Part shown: piece by piece, positions 23,481 to 37,344 of the stretch
Layout: every line of letters begins with the position of its first letter
How positions within the stretch are numbered: the first letter of the stretch is position 1
Position numbers and translations under genes: made by a program
The notes under the pieces: model-generated
Told to the model about the DNA's origin: nothing
The model's database searches: none
The model's input: only the letters and a program-made list of their open reading frames with translations
DNA from: Chelonoidis abingdonii
Taxonomy: Eukaryota; Chordata; Testudines; Testudinidae
NCBI RefSeq assembly: GCF_003597395.2
Contig: NC_133769.1
Coordinates: 50,724,226 to 50,788,225 of the forward strand
Length of the DNA stretch: 64,000 nucleotides
Direction of reading: 5' to 3'

Positions 23481-23781
23481 CAGGGATTGGCAACCTTTGG
23501 CACATGGCCTGCTAGGGTAAGCCCCCTGCCGGGCCAGTTTGTTTACCTGCTGCGTCCACGGGTTTGGCTGATCATGGCTCCCACTGGCCACGGTTTGCCA
23601 TCCCTGGCCAATGGGGGCTACAGGAAGCAGCGCGGACCGAGGGATGTTCTGGCCACCACTTCCCGTCACCCCTATTGGCCTGGACCACAGCCAGTGAGAG
23701 CCACAATTGGCCGAACCTCCGGATGAGGCAGGTAAACAAACTGTCCCGGCTCGCCATTGTGCCAAAGGTTGCCGATCCCTG
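23481..23781. mobile_element. hAT-type MITE with perfect 8-bp target duplication
   Basis: The ends CAGGGATTGGCAACCTTTGG and its inverse (CCAAAGGTTGCCGATCCCTG) bound a 301-base GC-rich palindromic element. Internal arms such as GTTTGTTTACCTGC and GCAGGTAAACAAAC also mirror each other. The eight bases TTCTACTC precede it at 23473-23480 and follow it at 23782-23789 without mismatch, as expected for hAT transposition. It has no coding capacity; the overlapping frames on both strands come from its palindromic GC-rich sequence. Confidence 0.93.
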
Positions 23782-26700
23782 TTCTACTCCTATATGCTTT
23801 GCAGGGTCTGAAATAAAAATCAAATGAGACCGATGGCATTTGCAGTGTTGCCAACCCCAAATATTAAAAAATCATGAGTCAGGCTCACCAAAAATTAGGA
23901 GATTGGCTTTAAAATCATGAGATTATGTACAAATAATAGATTTGGTGTTCTTTTTATTTACCTTCTGCTTTTTTGAAGCTTTAAGGTGCATTGGGGCCAC
24001 ATTTTGAAGCTCTCTTCACAGCCATGAGGGCTAGAAACTTACTTTTGGTATATCCAAAGTATTGTGACACAGACCAGCAAAACCTCATCTCATAAACATC
24101 ATCAGTAAGATGATTGACCTACACCACCATCGGCCAATTGTCCCTTACTCCTCTACTGAAAATTCACATACATCTGAGAGTGACAGAAACCTTCAAAATG
24201 TCTTTATCTGATATATGTGCAGCTCTGTTTGACTGAGCACATCACAATAAAACAATGAGCTGCGGCAACCCTAAAACCCAGGCTGGCATGGGTATACTCA
24301 GATACTTTCAAAAAGTAATATATCTACCCCAATACATCAATGGTTACAATCTTGAGAAAACTACTACTGTACAACACCAATGGGCCAACGCTGCTCCCAT
24401 TGGCATCAGTAGCAAAACTCCCATTGACCTCAGTGGGAACAGGATTGGATCTAAGTGTCTTTTTTTTCTGCTCCACTGGAAAAGTTTTCTAATGAGGAGG
24501 ACAAACTAAGAAAAAAAAATCAGTATGCGGCTTTATCTCTAAGGATTTAATTATAGCCCAGATAATCTCACCTTCCCAAGAATTCCCACTTGTTGAGAAG
24601 GATACAGAATCTACTAATAATCTGGTGGGGGGGTGGGGGATTATTTTTGTTATAATCAGTCGTTATGTACACCAGCAACTCAATTTCTCTCTGTCTTTAT
24701 GCCAAACCAGTGGGTGATCCCTGTAGACATTGGCTATCTAACAATTTCAAAATCAAACACCTGTGCAGCTGATATGCACAGCTGTGTTTATGCCACTTTT
24801 GATCACACCACAGAAATCATCATATTCTAGTAACTACATAAAGGTGTACAAGTGTGTTTCCAGTACAGAGAATATCTTTATTATAAATATAATTAAGAAA
24901 CTTATTTTTCCTTCACTTTAAAATTCTGCATTGGCTTTAATTAGCTGCAGTCTACTCACAAGCCTGGTGAAATAGGAGAACTTTTTAAGCTTTTAACTTA
25001 GATGGATTTTGTTTGCTTGCTTGCTTGCTTAAAGTTGAGCTTTGTTACCAGAGGCCAAATCCCTCTTGCCTTTCTCAAGTGAATAGTTTCATCAACTTTA
25101 GTGAGACAGCTATTATGAGGAAGGTGGAATATAGCTCATGGGGCATATACCAAAGCTTTCCTAATAATATATGCAATATTTATGGAACATATCCTTAGCT
25201 AGTATAAATCCTCTGACATCAATGGAGCTATACCAATTTACACCCATTAAAGATCTGGCCATGTGTTCCCAAATGTCATTAGTCTTTAAAAAAATATTTG
25301 TCCCATGTAAAAACCTGTGCTTTTTGCTAATGAATTTACCTCATTTCAAAACTGATCATCATATAATCACCATTGATGACTCAAACCCCAGTACTGTGAC
25401 AGGAGCAAATTTTTCCCTAACAAGTATCATTTTTATGGGTCCACATGAATTGATATATCCCCTTAAATCTTCGCTATTAATGACTTTTGCTCCATTAGGA
25501 AATATGATGAAAGTTTTTATTAGTTGCAAAATAATATGAACCTTAGAATGTTCTGGAGGTGGAGACACTCATGTCCTTGTGATATTTTGGTGACACTTTC
25601 TATTTTAAGTGTCAAAAACAACTCTGCTATCTGGAACAAGTAGTGTAGTATTCTCTCCTTTTAATATTCTAATCGTGAGGTGTAAAGTGAAATGGTTGCA
25701 CAGTGTAATGGTGGTAAAGAAGCTGAGTGTCAATGAGACGGGAAAGGTGACAGACATGGAATGAGTCCCCAAGGTGCTCTCCAAGTGCATTGGATAAAGA
25801 TTCCCTGGGAAATTTTTCTCATTAGTTCTCAGACACAGTTCAGTAATTCAGTAGCACAGGTTACCATTAGTCACAAGACCAAAATATGTTACTTTCCATG
25901 CATTAGTTCCTTTATTTGTAACTGTCATTTTATGAGTGAAAATTATGAGATTGCCTGTCATTCAAAGCAAGTTGGTAAGTTGTTTACATACTGAAGGATG
26001 ATACATGACAAGAAGACTCTATCCATGACAACTTTATTACAAAAGTGAGATGCAAATTAAAGAGAAAATAGATACTGTAATGTTATTTGAAACTACTTTA
26101 CTGAAATGATCACTCATAGAAATATGGGGAAAACATTATGGCTTGATTCTATACAATAGCCCCTAAAATATTAATTACAGGCAATTTTGATATACAAAAC
26201 CTAAAATTATCAACAATTTAAAATGGTAGATCTTAAAAAAGACATTCTTTCTGGTCTGTTTAAAATCATTTTCTGTGCTTAACGATGAAATGTGTATGTA
26301 TTCAGTTAATATGATGGGGGGTAAGTAGCTAAAAACTTTGATGGTTAGCTAATTTTATGTGTAATTACTTTGTGAAAATGTTAAACTGAATAGGTTATTC
26401 TTGACGGGTTTTTTCCTGTGCAATAAAAAATGTACTTACTTCTATGCTATCAAAGTTAACTGCACTCCCACTCAGCACTCCAAGGGATAATGGCTTGAGG
26501 TGTTGTCTATCTCATTACCCACCAGGTCAGGAACAAAAGGAGTATCTGTCCCCAGTGGTCATTTAAATCCTCATTGTTACATTAGAGAAGTAGTGGTGAA
26601 ATTTAGAAAACATGAAAATTAGACACACAAAGCTAACAGGTTATTATATGCCTTGCCCACAGAAGCACAGGAATTAGTTCAGTGCATTTTTTCCTGAAGA

Positions 26701-29700
26701 GATTGTTTGATTCTGATTTAATTTTCACTCTTTATTAATATATTTTGCACTAATTATCATTGCACCTTGCACCTGTATTTAAGGACAGCAACTACAGATA
26801 ATTGCTCTGCCTAAAATAGTTTGGAAAATTACAGAAGTTTTACCTTTCAAAAGTGGTGCATTCTCAGGAAGCCATTTCTTTCAAATTCAGATTTTAGTGG
26901 ATTTGAGTATTTTGTGTCTTTGTCTTTTAACACTCTTTGCATAGTAAAATACCAATATTTAGCCAGAGAAAGGGAAACAAATGTGTTTGAAAATAATTGT
27001 CTCTGTCTTGAAAAAAAGAAAACAAAATTTACCTGTGCATAAGAGCTTATTGCACCTCTTGTAATCAGAGACTGTTTTGTCTTTTTACCGTATTGGGAGT
27101 GTGATCAACCAAGGTTACTATCTGTTTTGCAACTGAATGCCCACACATTTTTAATTTTGTACTGTAGAAAGGTCATATAATATGTGTGATGACATCCATG
27201 CCAAGTTAATCATCTAGGGCCAAATGCTATTGCCCTTACACATAGAAGTTATTTCATTGAAGTCTGCTCTATTACTCCTGTGAATAAGGTGAGAAGGGTT
27301 TTGCCCTTCCTCTTCAGTTTTACCATGGAAGTTGGGAAGGAATATATGCTATTTTCTTTTTAAAATTGTATTGCAGCATCACACTGAGGCTCTTTTAATG
27401 GAAAATTCTTCTTAGCACATTAATATCAAATGGTTTCCAAAATAATTATCAGGCTCCAAATAAACATGTCAGATACTTAATATTATTTATGCGCTCTACA
27501 CAGGCTTATCCTTGACTTATGAATTGTAAATATTTATAAGTGGCTCATATTAAAGTAGTTGTCAACTGCAGCTACAGTACTTCACCTTCTGTCATTCCCA
27601 AGTATCAAGGGGGCTAATTCAATCACTCTCTTGTCAGGCTACTTTTCTTCTCCTGAATACCCAAATCCCTAAACACAACAAAATATAAATGAATGAAAAG
27701 TGCTAATGATGCGTCATTACCAAGCGGTATCAAGTTTTTTAAGGTCCTTTGCTGACTAAATTTTAAATTAGCACAATTATTCAGTGCATTCCCCAAGGCA
27801 CCATTCATTATGCCTAGCTGCTGAGTAGAAGCACATTGCAAAGAAAATATATATTACTGTCCACATGTCTGTCTGCCCTCCTGCAGTAGGAACATACCTA
27901 TGTCACTTAAACTACAATATTCAACATTTGTCATGTAAAATAACATTACAAAATAATGAAGGAAAACTAATGTTCAAATATTGTGTCATTGGCGGGTCAT
28001 TGTACTCATTTTTTCTAAAATTTATGTATTGTCCTCTCAATGATCTAAAATAGGATTAGCAGGAGGTTATGATTTTTTATTTCAAGTGTAGTCCAAAGAT
28101 TGTCAGATCAGGGGACTGTGATGTCTCTGATGCGGTCTAATTTCTTCAAAGCCTTTACTGTGCAGAGTTGATTTGTATTTCGTTAAATATTGTACTCAAG
28201 TAGCATGATGCAGTATTTGAGAAGACACTTTACTGTCAAAACACAGTTGGTTAGCCTGAAACCCCAGCTGTTGCGGTTCCAAGTAGCAGTGACAAGTTCT
28301 GTGTCCACCAAGTGTGTTAAGTCTGCACTTGTGTTTGAAATGCAGAATGGGACAAATGAAGACTTTGAACTGTCTGCTTATGTAGGTATTACACAGATTT
28401 CCAAATGATAATGTATTGAATACCAAGTAATGGAGCATTCAGATATAATCTCTAGTAAGACTGTCCATGAACTGCACTGATCTGACATGCAGAGAAATAA
28501 ATACAATTTTATTCTCCATAAACTCTGTTTATATTTATGAGAAGAATATTGAACTTACTCTCTTACTGCCAAATGCAAAGTAAAGGACAAGTGGAAAAAT
28601 ATGTGACTGGCTAAATGCAAGTAATGTACATGTGGGTGAGCAAACTACAAAATTAAAATGTCTTCCAGTGAGAGCCCAGTGCACATTTATCCCCACACGG
28701 ATTAAAAAGTGTATTTGTAATAGAAAATTATTTCTTTATGTATCTAGCTGTGAAGTTCTCATTTGCTTTTTTAGTCCAATGACATCATCACACATACGTC
28801 GGGCCCCACTCAACAGATGTGCTTTCATGTGTGATGATATCACTTTCAGTAGAACACTAAAGGCGTCACTTTCAAGCAGTTTTAAAATTCAAATCAGGTC
28901 TGCTCATATTTAATCTAGACATGTTGGTTTAACACCAAGCCAAGCCAGACCTTTTAATGTTCAGTGGCCATGACACAGGATACTTCAGTGTGTTTCACCA
29001 ATAAATTCAGAAGTGTAATTCTCCGTAATGCTTGTGACTGTTGTGAAATTTAAACAAGAGTTTAATACAGTCCCTTCTTTCTGTGTTTCATTACAACTAC
29101 TCAGAGTTTTAGAAACCAAAACAAAAATGTATAATTTTTCAGAACAATGAGCCACGTGTATTTCTGTCAAGACTAGACCATGGTATGTTGCAAAAATGAT
29201 CCAAGTTTTCTTTGCTTTAGAACACTTTCAGTTGTGGCATTATTTAGGGTTTTTTAAAAATAAACAATGAAAAGAAAAAGCCGTTTGACACCTACAGCAA
29301 GTATCTTTGTCCATTTCGTATTGTCAATAGCTCCAGTGGTAGCAATATTCTTTTGACAGCTAAAAGCAGATGTGTGGGTTAAGTATGGGAGCAATTCAAA
29401 TGTCCATAGTAAACTGCAGGGGGGCAGAGAGAGCTCAGAGAGCAGCAGCTTTAAAGTAATTGACTAATACAGTAAGGATATTAAAGTCATTTAGTGCCAA
29501 AAGGGAACACACTGATCCTTGACCTTGAGCCACTTTGGAGTAATCTAGTATTCAATCCAGCGTGTAATGACTGCCAGGCCTGTCAATCCTCCGGGCTCTC
29601 CAGTCAAATGCCTGTGGCTACTATTGGCTTATGGTAAAAGGACAAAAATGCAAGGAAATGCCTCTCAGTCAGGCTATGATGTGATAATGTTATTGTTCCA

Positions 29701-32123
29701 ATGTATTCTATATTGTCCCTGCATAGTTTAATCTGTTGAGACCCATGTCAAAAATTGCTCTTGTTCCCTAGAGGTCTTTACTCAACCTTTTAGTAATACA
29801 AGTAGATTTGAAAGGAGTGGGGTAACTCACTTGATGAATTGTTTCCCGTTAATATAAAAAATAAGAGGTCAGCTGTGGCTTAAAGGCTAACTGGGGAAGG
29901 TATAAATTAGAATAAGTGTGCCAGTAATCTGATTAGTAAACCCTTGTTCTTCATTTACCCTAGTGGGTAAAATATTTTACAATAAATAATATTAACACAA
30001 AAAATTATTTATATGAGTGATACAATTCCTACCAAGTTTAGAAGCTGGGAGGACTTTGAACATGAGAGAACAAAAAGCTCACTTGCTTCTGTCACCTCCA
30101 GTCCTTAAAACTTCGGCAACTACTGGGAATCTTGTATTTTAAATTAGGCACCTTACATTTGAAAATATATAATTATTGCTGCAGGCTGAATACTACACTT
30201 GAGCTTGAAAGAAGGAAATCACCATTTTTTGTTGTTTTGATTTTGCTAATTAAAGCAAGAAAAACTGACCCACATAGATTCTGTAAAGTTAACAAATCAA
30301 AATGGGATAATAAGTATGCAAATTTAACTGGATTGCTTTTAACAGGAACTTTCTATTGCATTATGCAATCTCTCCTTTTTCTCTCCTTCCCCTTCCATGT
30401 ACTGTACATAAACCTAGGCGAGGGAAAAGCTCAGGTGATCATGATGCTCCCATTATTTTTAGCAAACAGGCAGGTTATATAACAGGCACTTTGGCTAATT
30501 TTGTTCTGTGTGATTTCACACAGCTTTTTCCATGGGGAAGATACTGTACAAAAAGGGAACATCTCCTGAGAAATGTCTTGCTTATAACTTTGAAATAACT
30601 TCGGTGTCAAAAACAAATGACTTCCGCCAAATTTCTGCCTGCCCTCTTGCAGTTTGGTGTCCCAAAGTCATTATTCAATGTAAGATTCTCTTTATAAAGC
30701 CATTTCCCAGCCTGTACGTACACTCCTATACACTTGAAAAATTGTGATTTTGTGAGTAGTCTTGAGGGGAAGGGGGGATCAGAGAGAGAGAGAAAAAATT
30801 GTCTTTTTGTGTTCACTGAATTCCCAACTGCTATCGTGGAGGCACATGCAATGCAAACTGTGATCCCATCAGGAGATGTCTGGCAGTGTTCCAGTGGATC
30901 TCATCACAGGTGGTTTTATCACAAGCTGGTGTTTTTATAGAAGAGAAAAATATCTGCAAGCAAGTTAACCTGGAGCAGGATGTGACAGAAGTATCACGTT
31001 ATTGCCTCATCATGGAGCAATTAGTGCATGTCAGCATTGCAGAAGTGGCTTTAGCACACTGTTTCTCCAAGCCAGTCCTAAACTGTTTTGGGGGCTCATG
31101 CTTGCTGGCTGCTTCCTTGTCTGGGGGCGTTGGTGTCACAGTGCCAGCCAGGACAGGGAATTGCACCTCTTGGCTCACCATTTACTTTACCTTCACTCTG
31201 GTTCATAGGAGTATTTCCCATTCTGAGGATTTGTTTCTGCCACTCCTACTCTCAGTGAGAAGCCCCTTACTCCACAAGTGGTTCTATTAACATTAATGGG
31301 ACTACTTGTAGACTAAAGTGCTGCTCAGCAGGCCAGACCTTGATTTGGGGTCTGAGTGGGGCACTCAGCTGGATTAAACTGGTAGCTCCGTTGATATCAG
31401 TGGACCTGTTCAGATTTATACCAGATGAAGAATCAGGCTCAGCATGAATAAGGTGAGAGAATCAAGGCTCCCTGTTCAATTAGAGAGCTTGTATGTTACC
31501 ACCCTTGCTCATAGGAGTAGCCCCACTGATATCAAGCACATTTGCTCAAAGCTCCTCATTCTGGTCAGGCTGCCTTGCTGAATATTACCTTACTCTGACA
31601 AAAGTCCCACTGAGTGGCTAGCCAACTGGAATAGGAGGTGTTTGAGCCATTGGGTCCCTCACAGGGATAATTGGGTAATGGGGAAAGAAATCACCACTCG
31701 CTACCACCCACCTCCACATGAAGGACAGTCAGGAGACATGGGATCCCATCCTGCCAAGTCTTGGGTGCCTCTTGCCAGGCCCTGAGCATCTTTAATTTCC
31801 ATTTAAACCAATGGGAATACACTGCACTTGGCAGGCCCGAGCCTCTTGTCCCTTCCCACTAACCATATGAGTAGAAGCATACCTTCTTCTCTCTGCCTTT
31901 CACCATCAGTAAGAGAAGATGCAGGCTCACATGTCCACCCACTCTTCAGACTTAATGGGGAGTAAGAAGAAACACTCTCTCTCCATTTCCTGTTGGCTGG
32001 AGAGAATAGTGGGTCAGGCAAGGGAGAGATGGATCCTGTTCTTGTGCCCTTGCTTTCTCATTCCCTCCCCTATATGGGTGAATGTTAATGTTTAGGGTAA
32101 AGGATGGTAAAGTGGCTCCCTTA
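23782..32123. other. Intergenic DNA, no gene
   Basis: A long AT-rich stretch. Dispersed short repeats with the ACATCAATGGAGCTA core occur near 25205-25260, and a CATTAATGGGACTACTTG fragment near 31280-31310. A (GCTT)n run lies at 25012-25030. The segment around 29230-29720 is unique and rich in factor-site-like words (see findings). The frame at 30886-31290 has no recognisable family. Confidence 0.45.
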
Positions 32124-32235
32124 CAGAGTGACCAGATGTCTCAATATTAGGGGCTTTGTCTTATATGCCACTATGCTTCCCATCCCTGAAAAAAAAAAGT
32201 ATCCCAATTTTGACACTTGCTATCTGGTCACCCTG
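32124..32235. mobile_element. Short MITE with GTGACCAGAT terminal repeats
   Basis: The left end CAGAGTGACCAGATG and right end (minus strand CAGGGTGACCAGATA) are inverted repeats about 112 bases apart. The core has ATTAGGGGCTTTGTCTTATATG. It resembles an abundant turtle palindromic MITE that begins AGGGTGACCAGA. No matching target duplication is visible. Confidence 0.7.
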
Positions 32236-33944
32236 TTCTCACGTAAGGAAGGGCAGGAGATATTTATCAGCACAAATGCTGAGGATCTGAACTCTAGCAT
32301 TTACAGAATAAATAGATATATATTCAACTACAAAATCCTGCTCTGCTTTCACTAGAGGTCTGTCATCATGACATCTACTCTGTGTCTGTTGAAGGAGCCC
32401 CTCATGCCCAGGAGGACATCAAAAGTGATGCTCTTGAGAGACATGAAATTTCATAACATGCCCTTTTAAATTACAGGGACAAAAAAAAAAAAGCTTTTAC
32501 AGAATACAAGAACATTCCTGCTGTTACTTAACCTACTCGGAACCAAAAATGCCTTGAAGCTAATAGGTCAGGCATTGCTGAGATGCCCACAAGCAGTTTC
32601 AGAATGAAGGTATCTCAGCCCTGGTATATCTTTCTTTGTGTCTATTCCAAGATTATTGTGTTTTTGTTTAAATTTAGAACTCTAAGTGTTGGCCTAAAAG
32701 CCACCTGTACCCCTAAGGGGCTGGGGTATTTTTAAATGACTCAATAGGAATACCTCCTGCCTCTGCCTCTTATTGAACTTGTATGTTTTGGCAGCTTCCA
32801 TAAATATAATACCTGTCTTTTATTCTCCCCTACTACATGCATTTGAAACCATTAGTACCAGTTTGTAAACAGATTTTAAGATGACAGTGCAATCTTTTCA
32901 AAGCTGGGCTTCAAACACACACACATACACACAGGTGTGTGAGCACACATGCCACAGTTATTACCTTGGAATAAAAATGCAAATGAATTTATTTGCTTAA
33001 GAGTGGCATCAAATAGAAATTTATGCACATACATTTTGAAAAAAAAGCCCAGAACCCTTGAAAATAAAGCAGTTGCAGCCTATTAATTTTCTTCTTTGAC
33101 AGTTTTTAAAATTCCCCTAAAAAAATGAAACAGCATGAATACTGTCAATATATCACAACAGCCACATTAGGTTTTGTGATATACATCATAATATAAAGAG
33201 CACTATTAGAGCACAACCTGGGAACCATTAAATCATTCTAAATCACTGTTACATTCCATTAGTGTCAATGGTGAAACCACATAATAGGCTTTATTACAAA
33301 CTTCACCTTGGTAGGCCATTGTCTCTAATAACCATTTCTCTATGATGTGGTATCATACCCAGAAATCCAGGGAGATAATAAAGGCTCCCTTATTTCTTTT
33401 TTATTGGATGGGTAAAGTTAAATTTAGCTGTAAGTAAAAAAAAAAAAAGGAAAAAATCTTGAAGCTATGTTCACTAACTGTGAGTTGCTGCTGTTTGGAC
33501 AAAAAAAAAAATAGGCTGCCTTCGGAGAACAGTTTGAAATAAATCTGAATTCTGGTAAATGCTTGAGGTCAAGGTAAGATGGGCAGTCCTTGTAATTACT
33601 AAGTCATTTTTGAAATGCAGCTTAGTGCATTTTTGCCCCTCTTTACACTTTTGTTCAGATGTGGTGAATGACTATAGAAACCTTAGAGGGATTAAACCTG
33701 CTTTTCTTCAACTCCTATATGGGAAGTACCATTTTTTTTAAAAAAAATAACAGCGAAATTAGCATTTGGATACCCATCTTTTTCGTATTTGGGACCATAG
33801 GTTATACTACTTCCTCGATCTTCTGTTCCTGCTGAGCCTGGGTGTTGAATGTTTGGGAGAAACTAGTGTACAAATACAGGGCTCCTTCATCTCCCATTAG
33901 GACAAATTCTGTCCCCAGTTGCACCAGTGTAAATCTGGGATGAT
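32236..33944. other. Intergenic DNA, no gene
   Basis: AT-rich sequence with several poly(A) runs (near 32480, 33430 and 33500) and a short (CA)n at about 32913-32934. No coding or structural RNA signal is seen. Confidence 0.4.
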
Positions 33945-34125
33945 TATAATAATAATACCTACCTCTTACATAGCCTTGTCATCTCCCTATCTCAAAGCTC
34001 TTTACAAAGGCAGTCAGTATCATTATCCCCATTCTACACAGGGGGAAACTGAGGTGCAAAACAGCAAAGTGATTTATCCTATGTCTCCTGAGTCCCAGTC
34101 TAGTGGCCTATCCCAGTAATTTTCA
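33945..34125 (+). repeat. MIR/CORE-SINE-like fragment, 3' half
   Basis: The words CTCAAAGCTCTTTACAAAGG, CAGTATCATTATCCCCAT and GGGGGAAACTGAGGTGCAAA occur in the order of amniote MIR-type SINEs, ending near CTCCTGAGTCCCAGTCTAGTG. It is diverged. Confidence 0.7.
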
Positions 34126-34250
34126 ATCTGTTTATCATTGTGGGCTGCATATGTGGCCCATAACGTGTTATGTGGGCCTCATCCAATAATATCTGTATAG
34201 CCCTGAGGATGTCACATGGGCCACCATGCTATTTGGCATGTTGACTTCAG
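34126..34250. repeat. Probable interspersed repeat
   Basis: Bases with TGTGGGCTGCATATGTGGCC and CCCTGAGGATGTCACATGGG resemble a turtle repeat that I recognise only loosely. I cannot place it in a class. Confidence 0.3.
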
Positions 34251-35361
34251 TTTCCTTGCAGATGTGGGCTTTTAAACATTTGGGATAAAATCTGAGCCTC
34301 ACTGAACTCAGTGAGAGTTTTACTGTTGACTACAGGATTCCACTGTTGCTTTATAAACCTACTCCCATCATTGGCCTCATTCTAATTTTGATGAAATAAT
34401 AGGTCTCCCTTGCCACAAAACTTCAGGCTAACTGTGTTAAGGAAGCAGCTCACCTCCCATGTGCAACCTCTCACCTTCGTTATTCAGATATCAGTGCATC
34501 TGAAACAGTTTCCTACAGTGGCGTCTAATGTATAGTACCTGTCTTTGTAATTCTTTCATGTGAGTTCAGGACAAGAGCTGGAGTAACTAACAGCCAGATG
34601 TGATGAGACAGGTGAGCACACCAGTCTCATACTGGAGCTGAGTTAATGAACTGTATCCCCTTGTCCACCTGGCTGAATTTGAGGGGGTGATGACTTTTTA
34701 AATTTTCCTGTAGAGTACTGATTGGGGATGAGCTGGCTTGTGTAAAATGAGAAGCAGACCACATCTAAAACATAGTAAAGTTGTTTGGATTGGTTTAGCT
34801 ATTTCCTCCCCACCCTTTTCCCAAGCCCCGCCAAACAAAAAACCCTACCAAAGGTGCCATCTCCCTTTATAAATCCTACATAACTATAACTTCTGCTGCA
34901 CCCAACATATCCTTACCTTCATCTCATTTCCCCTGCCTCAGTCCTCAGTCTAGCATCCCCATTTCTCCATCACTCCTTTCCTTCCCCATATCCTGGCCTT
35001 TCTGAAAATTAGTGAAATCCCCGTTTTGAATTGATGACCAGTCCTGTTCTTTGCACCCCTGCACTTTCTTTGATCATTTATCCCAGTGCAAAGAGGGTGT
35101 AAAATGCTACCATTATGATTTTGCAACATTTTTACACCCACTTAACACCAATATAATGGAGACTTGGGTCCTTTATCTTTCGAGAGTAAAATCAGCTCTG
35201 TGGTTTTGCAGATTCTTTAGAGTGGATCCAGTGTCTCCCCATTCTCTTCCTCAAAACTCTTCCTTTCCTCCCTCACCAGAGTTGTGTGATGCCCTCCTCC
35301 CACCTACCCCCAAATTCAAACAGTTCTTTGTGTCCCTCCTCATAGTCGTAGTGGTATCTCA
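34251..35361. other. Intergenic DNA, no gene
   Basis: Non-coding, with a pyrimidine-rich stretch near 34890-35000. No repeat or gene is identified. Confidence 0.4.
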
Positions 35362-35627
35362 GGGCTAGTCTACATGAGAAGCTGTAGCGCAGCTAGTGAA
35401 GATGCTGTATGCTGCCAGAAGAGCTCTCCCATCAGCATAATAAAACCACCTCCGCAAGAGGCGCTGGCTATGTCGGTGGGAGAAGGTTTCCCACTGACAG
35501 CGCTGTCAGCGCCAGAGCTTAAGTCTGTGTTACTTGTGTCACTCAGGGTGGGGGGGGGGGGGTTGGCTTATTCACACCCCTGAGTGACATAAGTTATATT
35601 GACATAAGCAATAGTGTGTACAAGCCC
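35362..35627. mobile_element. Harbinger-type MITE with TCA target duplication
   Basis: The ends GGGCTAGTCTACA and (minus strand) GGGCTTGTACACA are inverted. TCA flanks both sides, at 35359-35361 and 35628-35630. An internal palindrome pairs CACTCAGG with CCTGAGTG around a run of 13 G at 35550-35562. The size, ends and 3-bp duplication fit a PIF/Harbinger MITE. The open frame starting at 35374 is not a gene. Confidence 0.8.
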
Positions 35628-37280
35628 TCAGTATTGTGAGACTGGATCCTTTCTTTAAATCTCATGAGCCTCCCTGTCTTATAGCTCTCCAGATTGCAAG
35701 ACCTTATAGAAACCCCAGGAGTCCAGTGTGTGTGAACTGAAGGCAGAATTATAGCCTGCCCACAAATAGTTTGAAAGGTGGATGATTCAGTTATTGGAAG
35801 AAAATTTGGGTGAGGGAAAGCATTGTGAAGGGGAAAAGTGCTGCCAGTAAGAGGCACTGAGAACAGCAGTCATCTCATTCAGGCTGGAGAATCAGGAAAC
35901 TCTTGGACCAGTTCCTCAACTGAAATAACCTGGTGCAACTTCACTGAACTCAATAGAGCTGCATCAGTTTACACAAAGTGGGTCTTCAGATGAATGGAAA
36001 AAAGAGGGAAGGAAAAGAGGAGATGAAGGAAGGTATGGTTGGAAGAAAAGGAAGTGGGATCGAACTGGAAATGTATCAGAGAAAAGAGATCTCAAAAAAC
36101 CCAAATAGTTAGGAAAAACATCCCATCTTTTGGGTGCTACTCAACCTCTGAATCTTTTCAGTATGGTTCATTTATTGTTGGACGTACCAAGTTCACACCA
36201 GCAAAAATATACACTATTCTCATAGTCAGGAGTTAATATTTTGCCACCATATCAGGTTTTCCTCACATGTTGGAAAGACCAGTGGTTAATGTTAGCGTGT
36301 AAAGCAAAGCGTAAAGAAGGGTTAATAAAGAACAATGTGAAAATATTAATACTAGTAATAATAATTAAGAATAAAATTCAAAGTGGGACACAACATTTTG
36401 GCTGTGAGGTCTTCTGTGGGCTGTGAAAAGAGAAAGCAGTAACCTTGGTTTAATCTCTCTGGTGCCTGAAGAAAGCCTCTTAGCTAAAGCATCACCCCGA
36501 CCTTGTTTTCTATTCCCAGTGTGGGTTGTAATTTTGTTTAGTTTAGTTTTGTTGTATGACTGGTTTACAACTGGTGTTAATAGAGCTGTGAGACAATTTC
36601 TCATGCTATTTAACCAGACTAGTCTATGAAGGATGGTTTCCCTTTCCTTTTTATAACTGATTTGCTTGCTTTCCTTTTTAAACAGAGTCAGGCCAGGCTG
36701 TTAAATATTTTGAAAGTCTCATTTCAGTATATTTTGCAACATTTAAGACTAATACAAGGGAAAATGCTAGCAGTTTGCCTTCTTTTGGTTTTCATTTTCC
36801 TGTGGTGTTAAGTTGGCACCTCAGGCAACATTCTCCCTTCTGAGATGTGTCAAAATATATCATGTATTGGTATCAAAATTAAAATACATTCATTATTCAT
36901 TATAATTTTTTTAAACAGCTGGCTCAAGGCTTCAGATGATTAACATGGAATATTAGCTATGGCTTGTTGTCATGCCCAGTTACCAACTGAGACACTGCAC
37001 TCAAACAAGGAGAAACCAAACAAAGAGAGAAGCCTCCGCTTCTTACGTCCTTTTATCCCCAATGTGCTGATGAAAGCTGATCCTTTGGTTTTTCAGTCTC
37101 TGTGATAAATAGGAATAGTGCAGAATAGAAATATTTGTTCCCTGCAGGACATCCACGCTGTAGTGGTTTTATTCCTACATCCCCTCTTAGGAAGTATTGC
37201 CACTGATCAATGGCTGTGACACGGGAATATTAGCCTGCTAGGGGCAGGGCATTGATTTCCAGGAGTGGCATAAAGGAACC
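35628..37280. other. Intergenic DNA, no gene
   Basis: Non-coding. A short repeat fragment with a TCACTGAACTCAATAGAGCT core lies near 35895-35985. No gene is recognised. Confidence 0.4.
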
Positions 37281-37344
37281 AATTCTGCAAGGTGCTGAGC
37301 GCCTCCAGTAATGGGAGTCCAGGATGCTGAGCACTTTGCAGAAC
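37281..37344. repeat. Short foldback repeat
   Basis: TTCTGCAAGGTGCTGAGC (37283-37300) pairs with GCTGAGCACTTTGCAGAA (37326-37343) with two mismatches around a GGGAGT loop. Related degenerate fragments with GCAAGATGCTAAGCACTC (near 39118) and CAGCAAAGTGCTGAACTCCC (near 10856) suggest a dispersed palindromic family. Confidence 0.55.

Noticed and set aside
30886..31290. A 134-residue plus-strand frame
   Set aside because: No family, no codon bias and no splice context are visible, and overlapping frames of similar length exist on both strands.
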